A stretch of DNA of 64,000 bases from Halichoerus grypus. Taxonomy: Eukaryota; Chordata; Mammalia; Carnivora; Phocidae. Under the pieces are notes generated by a model. The model was not told the origin of the DNA. It saw only the letters and a list, made by a program, of their open reading frames with translations, and did no database searches. Made by a program: the position numbers and the translations under genes. Positions 23,543 to 33,689 of this stretch are shown piece by piece (position 1 is the stretch's first letter; every line of letters begins with the position of its first letter). The stretch is from positions 47,058,014-47,122,013 of the forward strand of contig NC_135718.1 of the NCBI RefSeq assembly GCF_964656455.1, in the 5' to 3' direction.

Positions 23543-24094
23543 CCCTTCCCTCCTCTCTACACCCCCACTCCATGCCCCCTCCCCAGGGTTTTCCTGAGAC
23601 CTTTTCCTGGCACTGTGAAAGCTCCCATTGTTCCCGGCACTTTGACAAACCCTAGTGTTGTGGAATCAGGATGGCATTTTTGCGGTAGCTTTGGGCTGGG
23701 AACGGGGCGGGAGGGGTGACAGGAGGCTGGGCTTTCTGGGCCCATGCTGGGCTGCGGCAGGAACCCAGAAAAGGGGAGGGGGCCAGGGGAGGTGGCCAGG
23801 ATGCCTGTGCTCAGACAAGGGGGCCCTTGACGCTCCAGAGGAAACCCAGGGTGGCCTCTTGCAGCGTCCTTCCTCCCTCCCAGCAGCCTGCGGGCCGCCG
23901 GGCCCAGCCCACCTGTCCCTCTGATCCCTGCTTCCTCTGGGGCCTCCTCGGAGCCTGCAGCTGCCTGGACCAGGCTGCAGACGCTGAGGCGGCCCTCCTG
24001 CCTGCCTCCACGGGCCGTGTGTGTGTGGACACGTGAGTGTGGGGGTCTTTGGAGGGTCCCCAAAGCAGGGAAGGAAAAGTGTGGGTCTCAGCAC

Positions 24095-24270
24095 GGGACA
24101 GACTTGAGCTCAGAACCTGCCCTCCCCACACTACCTACTAATTATGTGACTTCGGGCAAAGTCACTGCCCCCTCCCAAGCCTCAGTTTCCTTCTCTGTCA
24201 TTAGGGTTAAGAGTGCTGATTTTGTAGGGCTGTTGCATCGATTAGAGATCGTCTCAAGTGTCACCTGGGA
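24095..24270 (+). mobile_element. MIR SINE
   Basis: ACTAATTATGTGACTTCGGGCAAAGTCAC, CCTCAGTTTCCTTCTCTGTCATTAGGG, TGTAGGGCTGTTGCATCGATTAGAG. Confidence 0.85.
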
Positions 24271-24464
24271 GGGTGAAGCGTAGCCTCAGCCTGAGGATAT
24301 GGGTCCAAGAGTGTTTCTACAGGTGTGAGTCTCAGTTGGGCCAGAGCCTAGAAGTGTGAGGTTGATGGTGTCCATGACTGGTGTGGGCCACAGTTGGAGA
24401 AGGGGTCACGGGGCTGAGCCCTTTGGAAGGCCCCACTGTGAGAACATTCCTCATCTGTCTTTCT

Positions 24465-24535
24465 GGAATATTCCACTGGGCCTGGTGCAGAGTAGGTACT
24501 CAATAGCTGTTAGTTGAATGAATGAGTAATTGAGG
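24465..24535 (+). mobile_element. L2 3' end
   Basis: GCCTGGTGCAGAGTAGGTACTCAATAGCTGTTAGTTGAATGAATGAG is the L2 terminal pattern. Confidence 0.75.
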
Positions 24536-24624
24536 TGGGGGCCAGGGGCTGGAGGTCAGAGGTGGGATCGTGTTCCTAGGAATAGGCTTGTTCTCTGGTT
24601 TCCCACAGCTGTTTCGTGGAGAGG

Positions 24625-24795
24625 AGGGAAGTGTTGCTTTGGAGCTAGCAGATTGGGTTCAAGTCTTGGCTCCATGGCTGTGGGGCCTGGCACAGGTTGC
24701 TTGGCCTCTCTGGGCCTCAGTTTGCTTTTCTGTCAAATGGGGAGGCTGTGGTTGGGAAGTGGCTGCCACATAGTAGGTGCCCATTAGATGTCGGT
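24625..24795 (+). mobile_element. MIR SINE
   Basis: TTGGGTTCAAGTCTTGGCTCC, GCCTCAGTTTGCTTTTCTGTCAAATGGGG, CACATAGTAGGTGCCCATTAG. Confidence 0.85.
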
Positions 24796-25429
24796 GTCCC
24801 AGCTCCTCCAGAACAGCCCCCTCACTTGCAGGTGAAGAACCTGTTGATGAGCATGGGAGGGCCAGGGCCCAAGCCCGGGCCTCTGGCCACAGCCCCTGTT
24901 CACCCTGCATCGGCCCAGACAGCAGGGAGGGTAAAGAGGTGGGCCCGAGGAAGGGGGGCTCAAGAGAGGAGCATCCAGGAGAGGGGCAGTACCTCCCCCA
25001 GGGAGGACCCCCAACATCCAGAAAGGGTCCTCAGAACCCTCTTGAACTATCCAGGAAGGGCCAGCAGAGCTGCGCAAAGGATCCTGGGACTATGAGCCAG
25101 CCACCCCTGCCCCTTCAGCCTCCGTATAGAAGGGCATCTCGAACTTCTGAGACCCAGGGCTCTCCCTCTCTCGACTCTGGGCCAGGAGCACCTCAGGCAC
25201 CCGGCTGCAGGAGAGCATGCAGACAGGGTGGGACCGGGAGCCGGCAAGGAGCCCATCTGTTCCTTATTTCCTCCCCCTGCTCCTCCTGGCTACGGCCCTT
25301 GCCTCTCCGCTGGATGCACCGTGGGCTGCTGGCCTCGCGCTCCGCAGCGGAGAGGGGAGAGTGAGTGGGGCTGCCAGGCACACGTTGACTTACGGGCCTT
25401 GGAGGGAAAGTGACCCTGTCTAGCAGGTC

Positions 25430-25530
25430 CAGCAGTCAGTGCCACCCTCATTCTGGAGATGGGGAATCTGAGGCCCAGAGAGGGGAAGGGACGCCCCCAA
25501 GGCCACCCAGCATGCCGGGACCCATGACGG
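25430..25530 (-). mobile_element. MIR fragment, antisense
   Basis: GATGGGGAATCTGAGGCCCAGAGAGGGGAAGGGACGCCCCCAAGGCCACCCAGC. Confidence 0.65.
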
Positions 25531-25604
25531 TAGCAGCCGATCCCTGTTTCTCCGCGTCCTGGCTGGGCGGGTTCCTCATCTTTGCGCAAGCCTGGCAGGG
25601 CAAC

Positions 25605-25790
25605 TGAGAGAGTGGGCTCGAGTCAGGTGGCCTGGGTTCCAATCCAGACTCCACCACTTGCTGGCAGTGTGGCCTTGGGCAAGTCATTTTAGCCTTTTTG
25701 TGCCTCAGTGTTCTTGTTGGAAGCCTGGGACGGCTCATGCCTAGCGCATGAGGTGGAGGTTGTTGTAAGAATACAGAGAGAGCCTGGCCC
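25605..25790 (+). mobile_element. MIR SINE
   Basis: CCTGGGTTCCAATCCAGACTCCACCACTTGCTGG, GGCCTTGGGCAAGTCATTTTAGCC, GTGCCTCAGTGTTCTTG. Confidence 0.85.
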
Positions 25791-26448
25791 TGACGAGACT
25801 TGTTCCTCCGTCGCAGAGCTTGGCTGGCCACAGGCTGCCCTCCCAGGCAGGCAGAGGTGGTGCGGCCAAGGGCTGGGGTGCGGCCTGCAGCTGGGGCCAC
25901 AGCTGGAAGCCTATATCCGGAGAGCAGAGGCCTGGGGCAGAACCTGGCATGGGGTGCTGACATGCAGGGGACAGAGCCTCAGCAGTCCCACCCTGCTGCC
26001 CTCTCCTGGGCCCAGGGTCCCCGGGATTCTCTGCCACAAACTAACCAAAGACGACAAGGTCCTCTCCCTGCCAAAGGGACTCTATCGAAAAGGGGCCAAG
26101 AGGAGAGCAAGCTTCACCCTCAAGGCTTACTCACTCTGGGTGGGACTCCAGGAAGCAGGGGCAGGGAAACTGACTGGCAGAGTGACCGGCCAAGCTCTTA
26201 TGTCATGTGACAGGTGTGGATACTTCCCAGCTGTCCTCAGTTGAGGGAGCGGCTAGGATCTAGGAGGTGGGAAGTCTGCTCCGTGGCTGGGGGCAGGGCA
26301 GCTCTACGGACAGGATAGCCAGCAGCCAGAGGTCGGCCAGCGTCCAGCACGCGGGCCCCAGCGGCCGCACCTGCAGGGGCAAAGGGGGGGCAAGTATGGA
26401 CTGAGTTGCCATCTCCATGGGTTGCCACCACCTTGGGAAAAGCATAGG

Positions 26449-26462
26449 GCGCCCCCTCGTGG
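26449..26462 (-). promoter_or_regulatory. CTCF-like core motif
   Basis: On the minus strand CCACGAGGGGGCGC fits the CTCF core at 13 of 14 positions, in the context CCCACGAGGGGGCGCCC. It lies in repeat-free intronic DNA. Confidence 0.5.
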
Positions 26463-26659
26463 GCAGGAGGGGCTGGCCGGCCCAGGAGCCGGCTGATGAA
26501 CCGTCATCATCTTCTCCATCAAAGTCATACCTACTCATTAAAGACAATTCATTAATTAGAATAGAGAATTCTCTCCCGGAGGCAACCTCTGAACGCTTCT
26601 GACCTTCTTGCTGCCGGCCCTTTTCATGCCCACTTTTCCTTCTTACGGTTTGAGTCTGG

Positions 26660-26995
26660 AGAGCCGCTATAGCCTATCACTTGTCCTGCTTTCTTTATAA
26701 ACATTTTCCCAAACCCTTAAAAAAATTCCTCGTGAGTATTTTAACGGCTTCGCTGTCATTCATCCAATGGGTGTAACATCACTGAGGGAACCAGAGCATT
26801 GGGGTTGAGTGTTTAGCCCGTTCTAGTTTTTCATGTCATAAATCATGCCGTGATGAACATTCTTGAACACCCTCTTGGTCCACATCTCTGATCATTTCCT
26901 TAGGACGGTTGCCCGGAAATAGATTTGCTGGGGGAATGGACATTTCTAAAAGTTTGAAGGCTTGTCACCTAGTTGTGCTCTAAGAATCTAATAGG
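26660..26995 (-). mobile_element. Old L1 3'-region fragment, antisense
   Basis: ATGCCGTGATGAACATTCTTG, then CCTTAGGACGGTTGCCCGGAAATAG and GAATGGACATTTCTAAAAG follow the antisense order of an L1 3' end. Very diverged; a HAL1-type origin is possible. Confidence 0.5.
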
Positions 26996-27024
26996 AAATA
27001 CGCCTGTTCAGCCCCACCCCCAGC

Positions 27025-27260
27025 AGTGTCTGAGAGGGCCCCCACTCCACACCTGCTGGTTGGCCTTCCCCAGCAACAGGAGTTGGAGTACTACAGAGAT
27101 GGAAGAGCCCTCAGAATAACGTGGTCCAACTGCCTGACCAAGACAGAGGCCCCCTCGGCAGCCTTCCTGATAGTTGTTTACCCAGTCCCCTGCTTGCATA
27201 CCCCCAGTGACAGGGAGCTCACCATCTTACCATCAACCAAAAGAAATCTCATGAGCTGTT
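27025..27260. mobile_element. Possible old CR1/L3-type LINE fragment
   Basis: GAGATGGAAGAGCCCTCAGAATAACGTGGTCCAACTGCC and CCCCCAGTGACAGGGAGCTCACCATCTTACC resemble an ancient LINE consensus. Family uncertain. Confidence 0.4.
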
Positions 27261-27474
27261 GGGAAAAAAGCACGGAGCCATTCTGAGGAAGTGCCCAGAT
27301 AGTGTCAGCATCACCCTCCTCTCTTCCCAAACTTGCCTGAATGGCCCCTCCCACAACCCGCCCCGCTTTGCTCTCGCCGCTCCTTGGCCCAGCTCCCCCT
27401 TCCCTCCCCCACAGCAGCCACCACTGTCCACTTCCCAGGCTGCCCTGTGCGGGGATTCTAGCCATGGTATGGAG

Positions 27475-27600
27475 GTCCGAGGATGCAGCCCCACCTCCCA
27501 GCTCAGTCCCTGGTCTGCTGTGTGTCCTTGAGCAAGTTGCCTTGCCTCTCTGACCCCCAGAGGCCCTGTCTGTGCTACGGGGGTTGGTGTCTGAGCGCCA
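27475..27600 (+). mobile_element. MIR fragment
   Basis: GTGTGTCCTTGAGCAAGTTGCCTTGCCTCTCTGACC in MIR order. Confidence 0.6.
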
Positions 27601-30049
27601 GTGAGTTTTGCCCGGGTTGCTGGCTGATGTGATTCCCCAGAGGAGTACGTGGCAGGGGCCCGGGTCAAGAGAGCAGGTCAGACCTGGCATCCTTCCCACA
27701 GCCAGGGCCAGTGGCGGCCCCTGCAGAGCCGTGGGCAGTCAGCGTCTGTTTCATGTTGAACTTTATGAGAAGAGGCTGGCCTTTCTGGGAGGAGGCAGGG
27801 GGAAAGTGGGGGGGGGGGTAGAGAAGCCTTTGTTCCATCAAAAATTCCTTCTCCCTTTGGCCCTGCCCTCCTCTGTAATCATAAACAGTGTTGGAATAAG
27901 TCCTTCCAGGAAGCGGCTCCTCACTGCTGAGCAGAGAGAGCTGCCCGCTGGCCCGTCTTCCCCTCCCTGCGTCCACTGCCTCTTCCCCCCTGCCCTGCAG
28001 GTCACTTCTCCCCTCTGCCCGCAGGAGGGCAAAACCACCAGGCTGGGCTGAGCAGAGGGACTGGCGGGTTTCTCCTCCGGAACACAGGCCTCAGCTTCGT
28101 GGTTGGGGACACACTTACGGAGTGACAGACAGCAAAGGGCAGCCAAGTGTAGCTTTGTGGCAAAGCCTGCCGGGCCTAGTCCTGCTCCTCACACGCTGGA
28201 AGCTCTTCGGCATGTCCTGCCCCTTCCCCGTGCCACCTCCGTTTCACCATCTGTTAAATGGGTTGATGATATTCCTTGCCCCACGGGGTATGGGGAGAGT
28301 TGAGTGGGAGCCTGACAGGCCATGGTGGTGCCTCAGAAACGTCTGCCCTCTTTGCTCTTTCCTCTGTTCTCTACTAGCTGCACCTGCAGAGCTTCTGAGG
28401 CCTTCCTCTATCTTTCTTGGTTCCTCTCTGAAAATTCTAGAAGGTGAAGACACCTAACGCAGTCTCTTTTTTGGCTGCCACCTCCCCCACCACCGGGGAT
28501 AGTGAGCCCAGCCTCTACCCAGGCCCCCTCCCATCTTCAGAGCTTTCCTCCTGTGATTTCTACCCCCTGGTCTCAGCCCCAGCGTCTGCCTCACCCAGAA
28601 TGCAGCCGTTACCAGCTCCAGCAGAAAATCATCCTGAAGTTGCTGATGGTCAGTGAGCCCCTGCAATGCCCAGCCATCCAGCTAACATCTTCATAGGCAT
28701 GAATGCATCCCATCCTTCCAGCAGCGCTGGGGGTGGGCCCTTTCTATCTTTCTGGGGTTCCAGAGGAGGAAACCAAGGCACAGAGAGGTGGAGACACTGA
28801 TGGAGGGTCCCCCAGATCGTCCCAGGCAGAGGTGGAATGCCATCACCAGCATCTGGCCGTGACATCCGTGGTGTGGGCCACATCCCATGTAGTGGGGTGC
28901 CAGAGCAGGGCCCTCCCAGGGTGGGAATGGTGTGCTGAGGACCTCGGGTCCTGCAGGAGGCCGGAGCTCCTGTCCCTGGGCCCTGCCCAGCAGTTCACAC
29001 TCCGTGATGGATGGCTCCAGAAGGCTGGTTTTCTAATTACTTGGTGTTGTGGTGCTTCCCGACTACCCCCCCTCCTCCCCGCTCCTGCCTCTCATCCGCC
29101 TGCTTCGGTCTTTGGTGCACACTCTGTATCATCTTTCTCGTGTGGGTTTCCTTCCTGCTTATTTCTGAAGCAGAGACTCTTTGGGAACCGAATTGTCGGC
29201 CCCCCCCCAGATCCTCACCCTTCACTCGGCTGAGTGCCCCCTCCCTCTGATGCCTGCCCCCCGCTTTGCCCCAGTTGCAGGACCGGTCAGTTTCAGAATC
29301 CAGCAGCCTGTGGAGCCAGATCCCAGAGTGGGCCTGGCTGGCGATGGCCCCCAAATTTCCTCTTTCAATCAAGGAGTCTCAAATCCTACCACTGGTGAGG
29401 CCCCCCAGGCCTCCCTGTCATTCCCTTCTGAATGGAGGTGCCTTGGTGAATGGAGACACTAGGGAAGTGTTCACGCAGTACTTCTTTCAGGATTACTGAG
29501 GAAGGGAGGCCACAGAAGCTGGGGTGGCTTAGATGCCGTGCGTTCCAGGCACCAGGTAGGAAAGGTGGCCCCGGGAGGGGTTAGAGGGCTCACTGCACAC
29601 CCGCTAACTTGAGACCAACAGAGCTCAAGGTGCCTTCAGAGGCGTAAGTTGACCCCTCTACTGCAATTTGACTGGAGCCTGGACGCTGACTACACGCTGA
29701 GTGCTCCCCTTGGCATGATGAGCCGCTCTCACAGACCTGCCAGTGCTGAAAGCCAGCCCTGCCTTAGAGCTCAGCCTGAACCTCCTTCCCAGGATATCAC
29801 GGCTGCCAGGAAGGCCAGTAAAGATCCAAAAGACATTCGGCAGCAGGCCCAAAAGATCAGGGCAATATTCTTGTCACTTTCTAGATTTAGATTTACATAC
29901 TCAGCACATATGTCCCTTTTCAGTGTTTTGCCTGAAATTCTAGTAGGCTGTCACCAAGTGGTGGTACTGGCTCCTGGAAACAAGAGACATGATTCCCGAA
30001 GGAAGCAGTTACCACCTTTATAGGCTGCTGTTGTTCTGTATTAGTAAAT

Positions 30050-30240
30050 CATAATAATAGCTAACACTGCTGTTTTATGTATTGGGCACTGTCCTAAGTG
30101 TTTCCCATGTATTATCTCGGTTAATCCTCAGAACAGCTTTATATGGTAGTTCCTGTCATTATCCTTGTGAAGTAACTTGCCCAAGATCACAAAGCTAGGA
30201 TTTGGATCCAGAGTCTGGGCGCTTAACCTTTATGCATTCC
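30050..30240 (-). mobile_element. MIR SINE, antisense
   Basis: ATAGCTAACACTGCTGTTTTATGTATTGGGCACTGTCCTAAGTG..., AAGTAACTTGCCCAAGATCACAAAGCTAGG. Well preserved. Confidence 0.9.
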
Positions 30241-30289
30241 TTCATTAATGGGCAATTACCCAGAGAAACACTACTGTAGAAACAGATCA

Positions 30290-30465
30290 CCTCGTAGCCC
30301 AGAGCTGCTTAAGCATAATGGCACATGGATTCCCTGGGGCTCTCAGTAAGATGCAGATTCGGATTCAGTAGATCTAAGGTGGAGCCTGAGAGTTTGCATT
30401 TCTAACAAGCTCCCAGGGAATGCTGCTGATGCAGTCTAGGACCCATACTTTCAAGAGTCCCAGCG
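30290..30465 (-). mobile_element. MER5-like hAT MITE
   Basis: AATGGCACATGGATTCCCTGGGGCTCTCAGTAAG, AGATTCGGATTCAGTAGATCTAAGGTGGAGCCTGAGAGTTTGC, ATTTCTAACAAGCTCCCAGGGAATGCTG. Confidence 0.75.
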
Positions 30466-30679
30466 TAGAACCTGTGTTTAAGCCCGTCTCAGACCCAGAG
30501 CCTGCAAGCATGAAGGACAAGACATCAATGCGGGGAGCCTCTGGTTGGAGTGGAGAGGACCTTCCTCGGCCCCAGCTGGTGGTCACCACTGAGATTTCCG
30601 GACCGATGTGGTCGTAGTTCTATGTGACATCTTCCATTTTCAATACTGGGGTAACGAATCCAACTTTATAAAACACCCT

Positions 30680-31185
30680 GCAGCTTGTACACGAATGTTC
30701 ATAGCAGTATTATTCATAGTGGCCGAGAATTAGAAACAACCCAAATGCCTATTATCTGATGAATGAGTAAATAAAACATGGCGTGTCCATACAATGGGGT
30801 ATTATTTGGCAACAAAAGGGAATAAAGTACTGATAGGTGCTACTACCTGGATGAAGGTTAAAAGCATTACACGGAGAGAAAAAAGCCAGGCCCGAGAGGA
30901 CAATTATTGTATGATTCCTCTTAACGGACTAGCTACAACAGGGAAATCTATAGACTGGTGGCTGCCCAGGGGCTGGGGAGGGTGAGAAAGTGGAGGTAGT
31001 CTGTCTGAGTGACTGTTAATGGATACACGGGTTCTTTCCGGGGAGTATGACAGAATGTTCTAAAATTAGCTTGTAGTGATGGTTGTTAAACTCTGTGAGT
31101 GTACTGAGACCTATTGAATTGTATACATTATACGGGTGAAATATGGGGTATGTGAGTCCTGTGTCACTAAAGCTGTTTAAAACAA
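30680..31185 (+). mobile_element. L1 3' end, sense
   Basis: Classic sense L1 terminus: TTCATAGCAGTATTATTCATAGTGGCC, ATACAATGGGGTATTATTTGGC, GTTAAACTCTGTGAGTGTACTG, ending TCACTAAAGCTGTTTAAAAC. Confidence 0.88.
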
Positions 31186-31194
31186 AAACACCAT

Positions 31195-31633
31195 GCAGGA
31201 GAGAACCAGTCTCTTTAATAGATAAAGCGCAGTTACAAATCAACAAGAAAAATAACAAACCACAGCAGAAAAAAGATCACAAAGGACACACACCAACACT
31301 TAACATGACGGTTCTTAAATGCATGGGAAATTCTCTGTTGTTCGTAATAAAAGACATACACGTCGAAGCCGCTCTGAGATTTTCTACCTCTTAGATTGGC
31401 GATGGTGGAAACTTCTGGCAAGCAGACGGGTCATTACGTTGGTGCCCCTGCAGTGTGGTGAGGCAGGAGCCAACTCGTCATTACTTTTCAAAATTAAAAG
31501 TGCACATACCCCGCAGTTTTGTTTTTGAGAATTTATCCCACAAATGTCCTCGCCCGTGCGCAAAATGTGATACACACACCCACACAATTATTCACTGTAG
31601 CACTCACTGTCTGTGATAAGAGCGCAAGAGCGC
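31195..31633 (+). mobile_element. Old L1 (HAL1/L1M-like) 3' region, sense, left part
   Basis: AATTAAAAGTGCACATACCCCGCAG, GAATTTATCCCACAAATGTCC and TTATTCACTGTAGCACTCACTGTCTGTGATAAGAGC follow an old L1 3' region. It breaks off exactly where the 41-bp minisatellite starts and appears to resume at about 32215. Confidence 0.6.
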
Positions 31634-32169
31634 ACCCACCCAGAGGCTCCGCAATGGCGCCTGGCAGGCACGGGACCCACCCAGAGGCTCCGCAATGGCG
31701 CCTGGCAGGCCCGGGACCCACCCAGAGGCTCCGCAATGGCGCCTGGCAGGCCCGGGACCCACCCAGAGGCTCCGCAATGGCGCCTGGCAGGCCCGGGACC
31801 CACCCAGAGGCTCCGCAATGGCGCCTGGCAGGCCCGGGACCCACCCAGAGGCTCCGCAATGGCGCCTGGCAGGCCCGGGACCCACCCAGAGGCTCCGCAA
31901 TGGCGCCTGGCAGGCCCGGGACCCACCCAGAGGCTCCGCAATGGCGCCTGGCAGGCCCGGGACCCACCCAGAGGCTCCGCAATGGCGCCTGGCAGGCCCG
32001 GGACCCACCCAGAGGCTCCGCAATGGCGCCTGGCAGGCCCGGGACCCACCCAGAGGCTCCGCAATGGCGCCTGGCAGGCCCGGGACCCACCCAGAGGCTC
32101 CGCAATGGCGCCTGGCAGGCCCGGGACCCACCCAGAGGCTCCGCAATGGCGCCTGGCAGGCCCGGGACC
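31634..32169. repeat. 41-bp minisatellite, about 13 copies, nearly identical
   Basis: Units begin CAGAGGCTCC at 31641, 31682 and every 41 bases to 32133. The last unit stops matching after base 32169; seven bases matching a unit end precede the first. Unit 1 differs at one base (A at 31670); the following units are identical. The unit is about 76% GC, with three CpGs, a GGCGCC and a CCCGGG palindrome. It interrupts an old L1 relic 0.68 kb before a ZCCHC24 exon. Because 41 is not a multiple of 3 and the unit has no stops, both strands stay open for over 500 bases; this is not evidence of coding. Confidence 0.98.
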
Positions 32170-32204
32170 TCGCGGGGACTCCATGCTGGTACAGCTGCTA
32201 AACG

Positions 32205-32400
32205 CAAGCCAGTAGGTCTGTGTGTCCTGATGCAGGGAAAAGATATGTCGTTATGCATCTTATAATACTAACATGCCCGAGACAGATTATGAAGTAAAAC
32301 AGGGAAGGCGTAGAACCGAGTGTAGTGAGGGTCAGGGATGCGTGTGCATCCGCGTACGCTGCGTGTGTTTATAAATGGAGAGCCCACCTCCGGGCTGGGG
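32205..32400 (+). mobile_element. Old L1 (HAL1/L1M-like) 3' region, right part
   Basis: GATGCAGGGAAAAGATATGTCG and GTGTTTATAAATGGAGAGCCCACCTCCGGGCTGGGG fit the continuation of the L1 relic interrupted by the minisatellite. Confidence 0.5.
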
Positions 32401-32847
32401 TAAGGAAATGAAAATGGCCTCCAGGAAGGGAGCTGGTGGCCAGGCCCCGGGGGAGGGGAGACACCCCTTCACTGCACCCAGACTGCACACTTGGGCCCAT
32501 GTTGCCTCGCCAGCGACCATGCAAACCACACCACCGGGGGGCGGGGGCCGGAGAGCACCTGTGTGCAGGTGCATGGGACCCCTAGATGCCTTTTATGCCG
32601 TGAGTCAGAGAAGTTGTTCCTGGCCACTGTCATGTACTTTGCTCCCTGAAATCTAGAAAAGATGTGTATCGGGTCTCCCAGCCTTGGGATTCCCGTGCGT
32701 GCTCTGGGGGTGGCCCTGGTGTTCTCTGGCTGGGGACGAAAGGCGCCTTCCCCCCCCGCCTGCATGGGGAAGACTGTGGGGACCCTGTAGGGGCATCATT
32801 TTGGCCTGGTGGACCCCAGTGCCCTGTGTTTGCTTCCTGTCCTGTAG

Positions 32848-33180
<333 letters not shown>

Positions 33181-33689
33181 TGAGAGAGCACCATCTTCCC
33201 GGGAAGGGAAGGAGGTTCAGCAAGACCCTGAGACCGCAGACCTAGGCGAATTCTGAAACTGATGAGTGAGGTGCTACTGCGGGATGAGTGGGGATGTGGG
33301 CAGCTGGGCACTGCGGAGAACACGCGTCTGGTTCATTTGTTCCCAGCTGCCTCATGTACACAGGGCAGCTCCAGTGTTCCAGGCACTGTGCGTGGGGCTA
33401 GCGGCCAAGGTGCACATGGGCGTGCCGGAGGGTGGGGGGCAGACGTGGTGAGGCAGCTTGTCCCACGGAGGATCCACTCACTGCAGGCTGCAAAGAGGAG
33501 GTCTGTTTACTCTGGGACCTGAAGGATGGGAGGAAGCCAGACCTGTCACACGTGGGGGGCAGCAATCTTAAGAAGACCATACAGTTGGTGCAAATGCCCT
33601 GTGGCCTTAAGGACTTGGGTGCTCAAAGCCTAAACCTCAGTGAAGGATCAGGAGAACCAAACAAGAGGAATGGGGTGGGAAGCTGAATG

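Larger units (their letters stand above)
1..32847 (+). other. ZCCHC24: Intron of ZCCHC24 (upstream, incomplete)
   Basis: Sequence upstream of the internal coding exon, ending in a normal acceptor (pyrimidine-rich run, then TAG at 32845-32847). I looked for the preceding coding part, expected to end in a CCHC zinc-knuckle segment, and saw nothing convincing, so this is inferred to be one long intron that begins outside the window. Apart from the repeats listed separately, the GC-rich stretches 5960-7040, 9630-10430, 17280-18270, 22560-23490, 23545-24090, 25800-26440, 27620-30040 and 32400-32847 hold no gene, RNA or repeat that I recognise. Short open frames there are what GC-rich non-coding DNA produces. 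Confidence 0.75.

Noticed and set aside
31634..32169. CRISPR-like array
   Set aside because: The units are contiguous and identical, with no unique spacers, and the DNA is mammalian.
31519..32265. Long open frames (180-250 codons) on both strands across the 41-bp array
   Set aside because: They follow automatically from a stop-free 41-base unit and have no splice signals, homology or start context suggesting a gene.
1..32847. Upstream ZCCHC24 exons, including the CCHC knuckle
   Set aside because: I looked for a coding stretch ending in a CCHC knuckle and a phase-0 donor and saw none. By eye this is not exhaustive; a translated search with the full protein would settle it.
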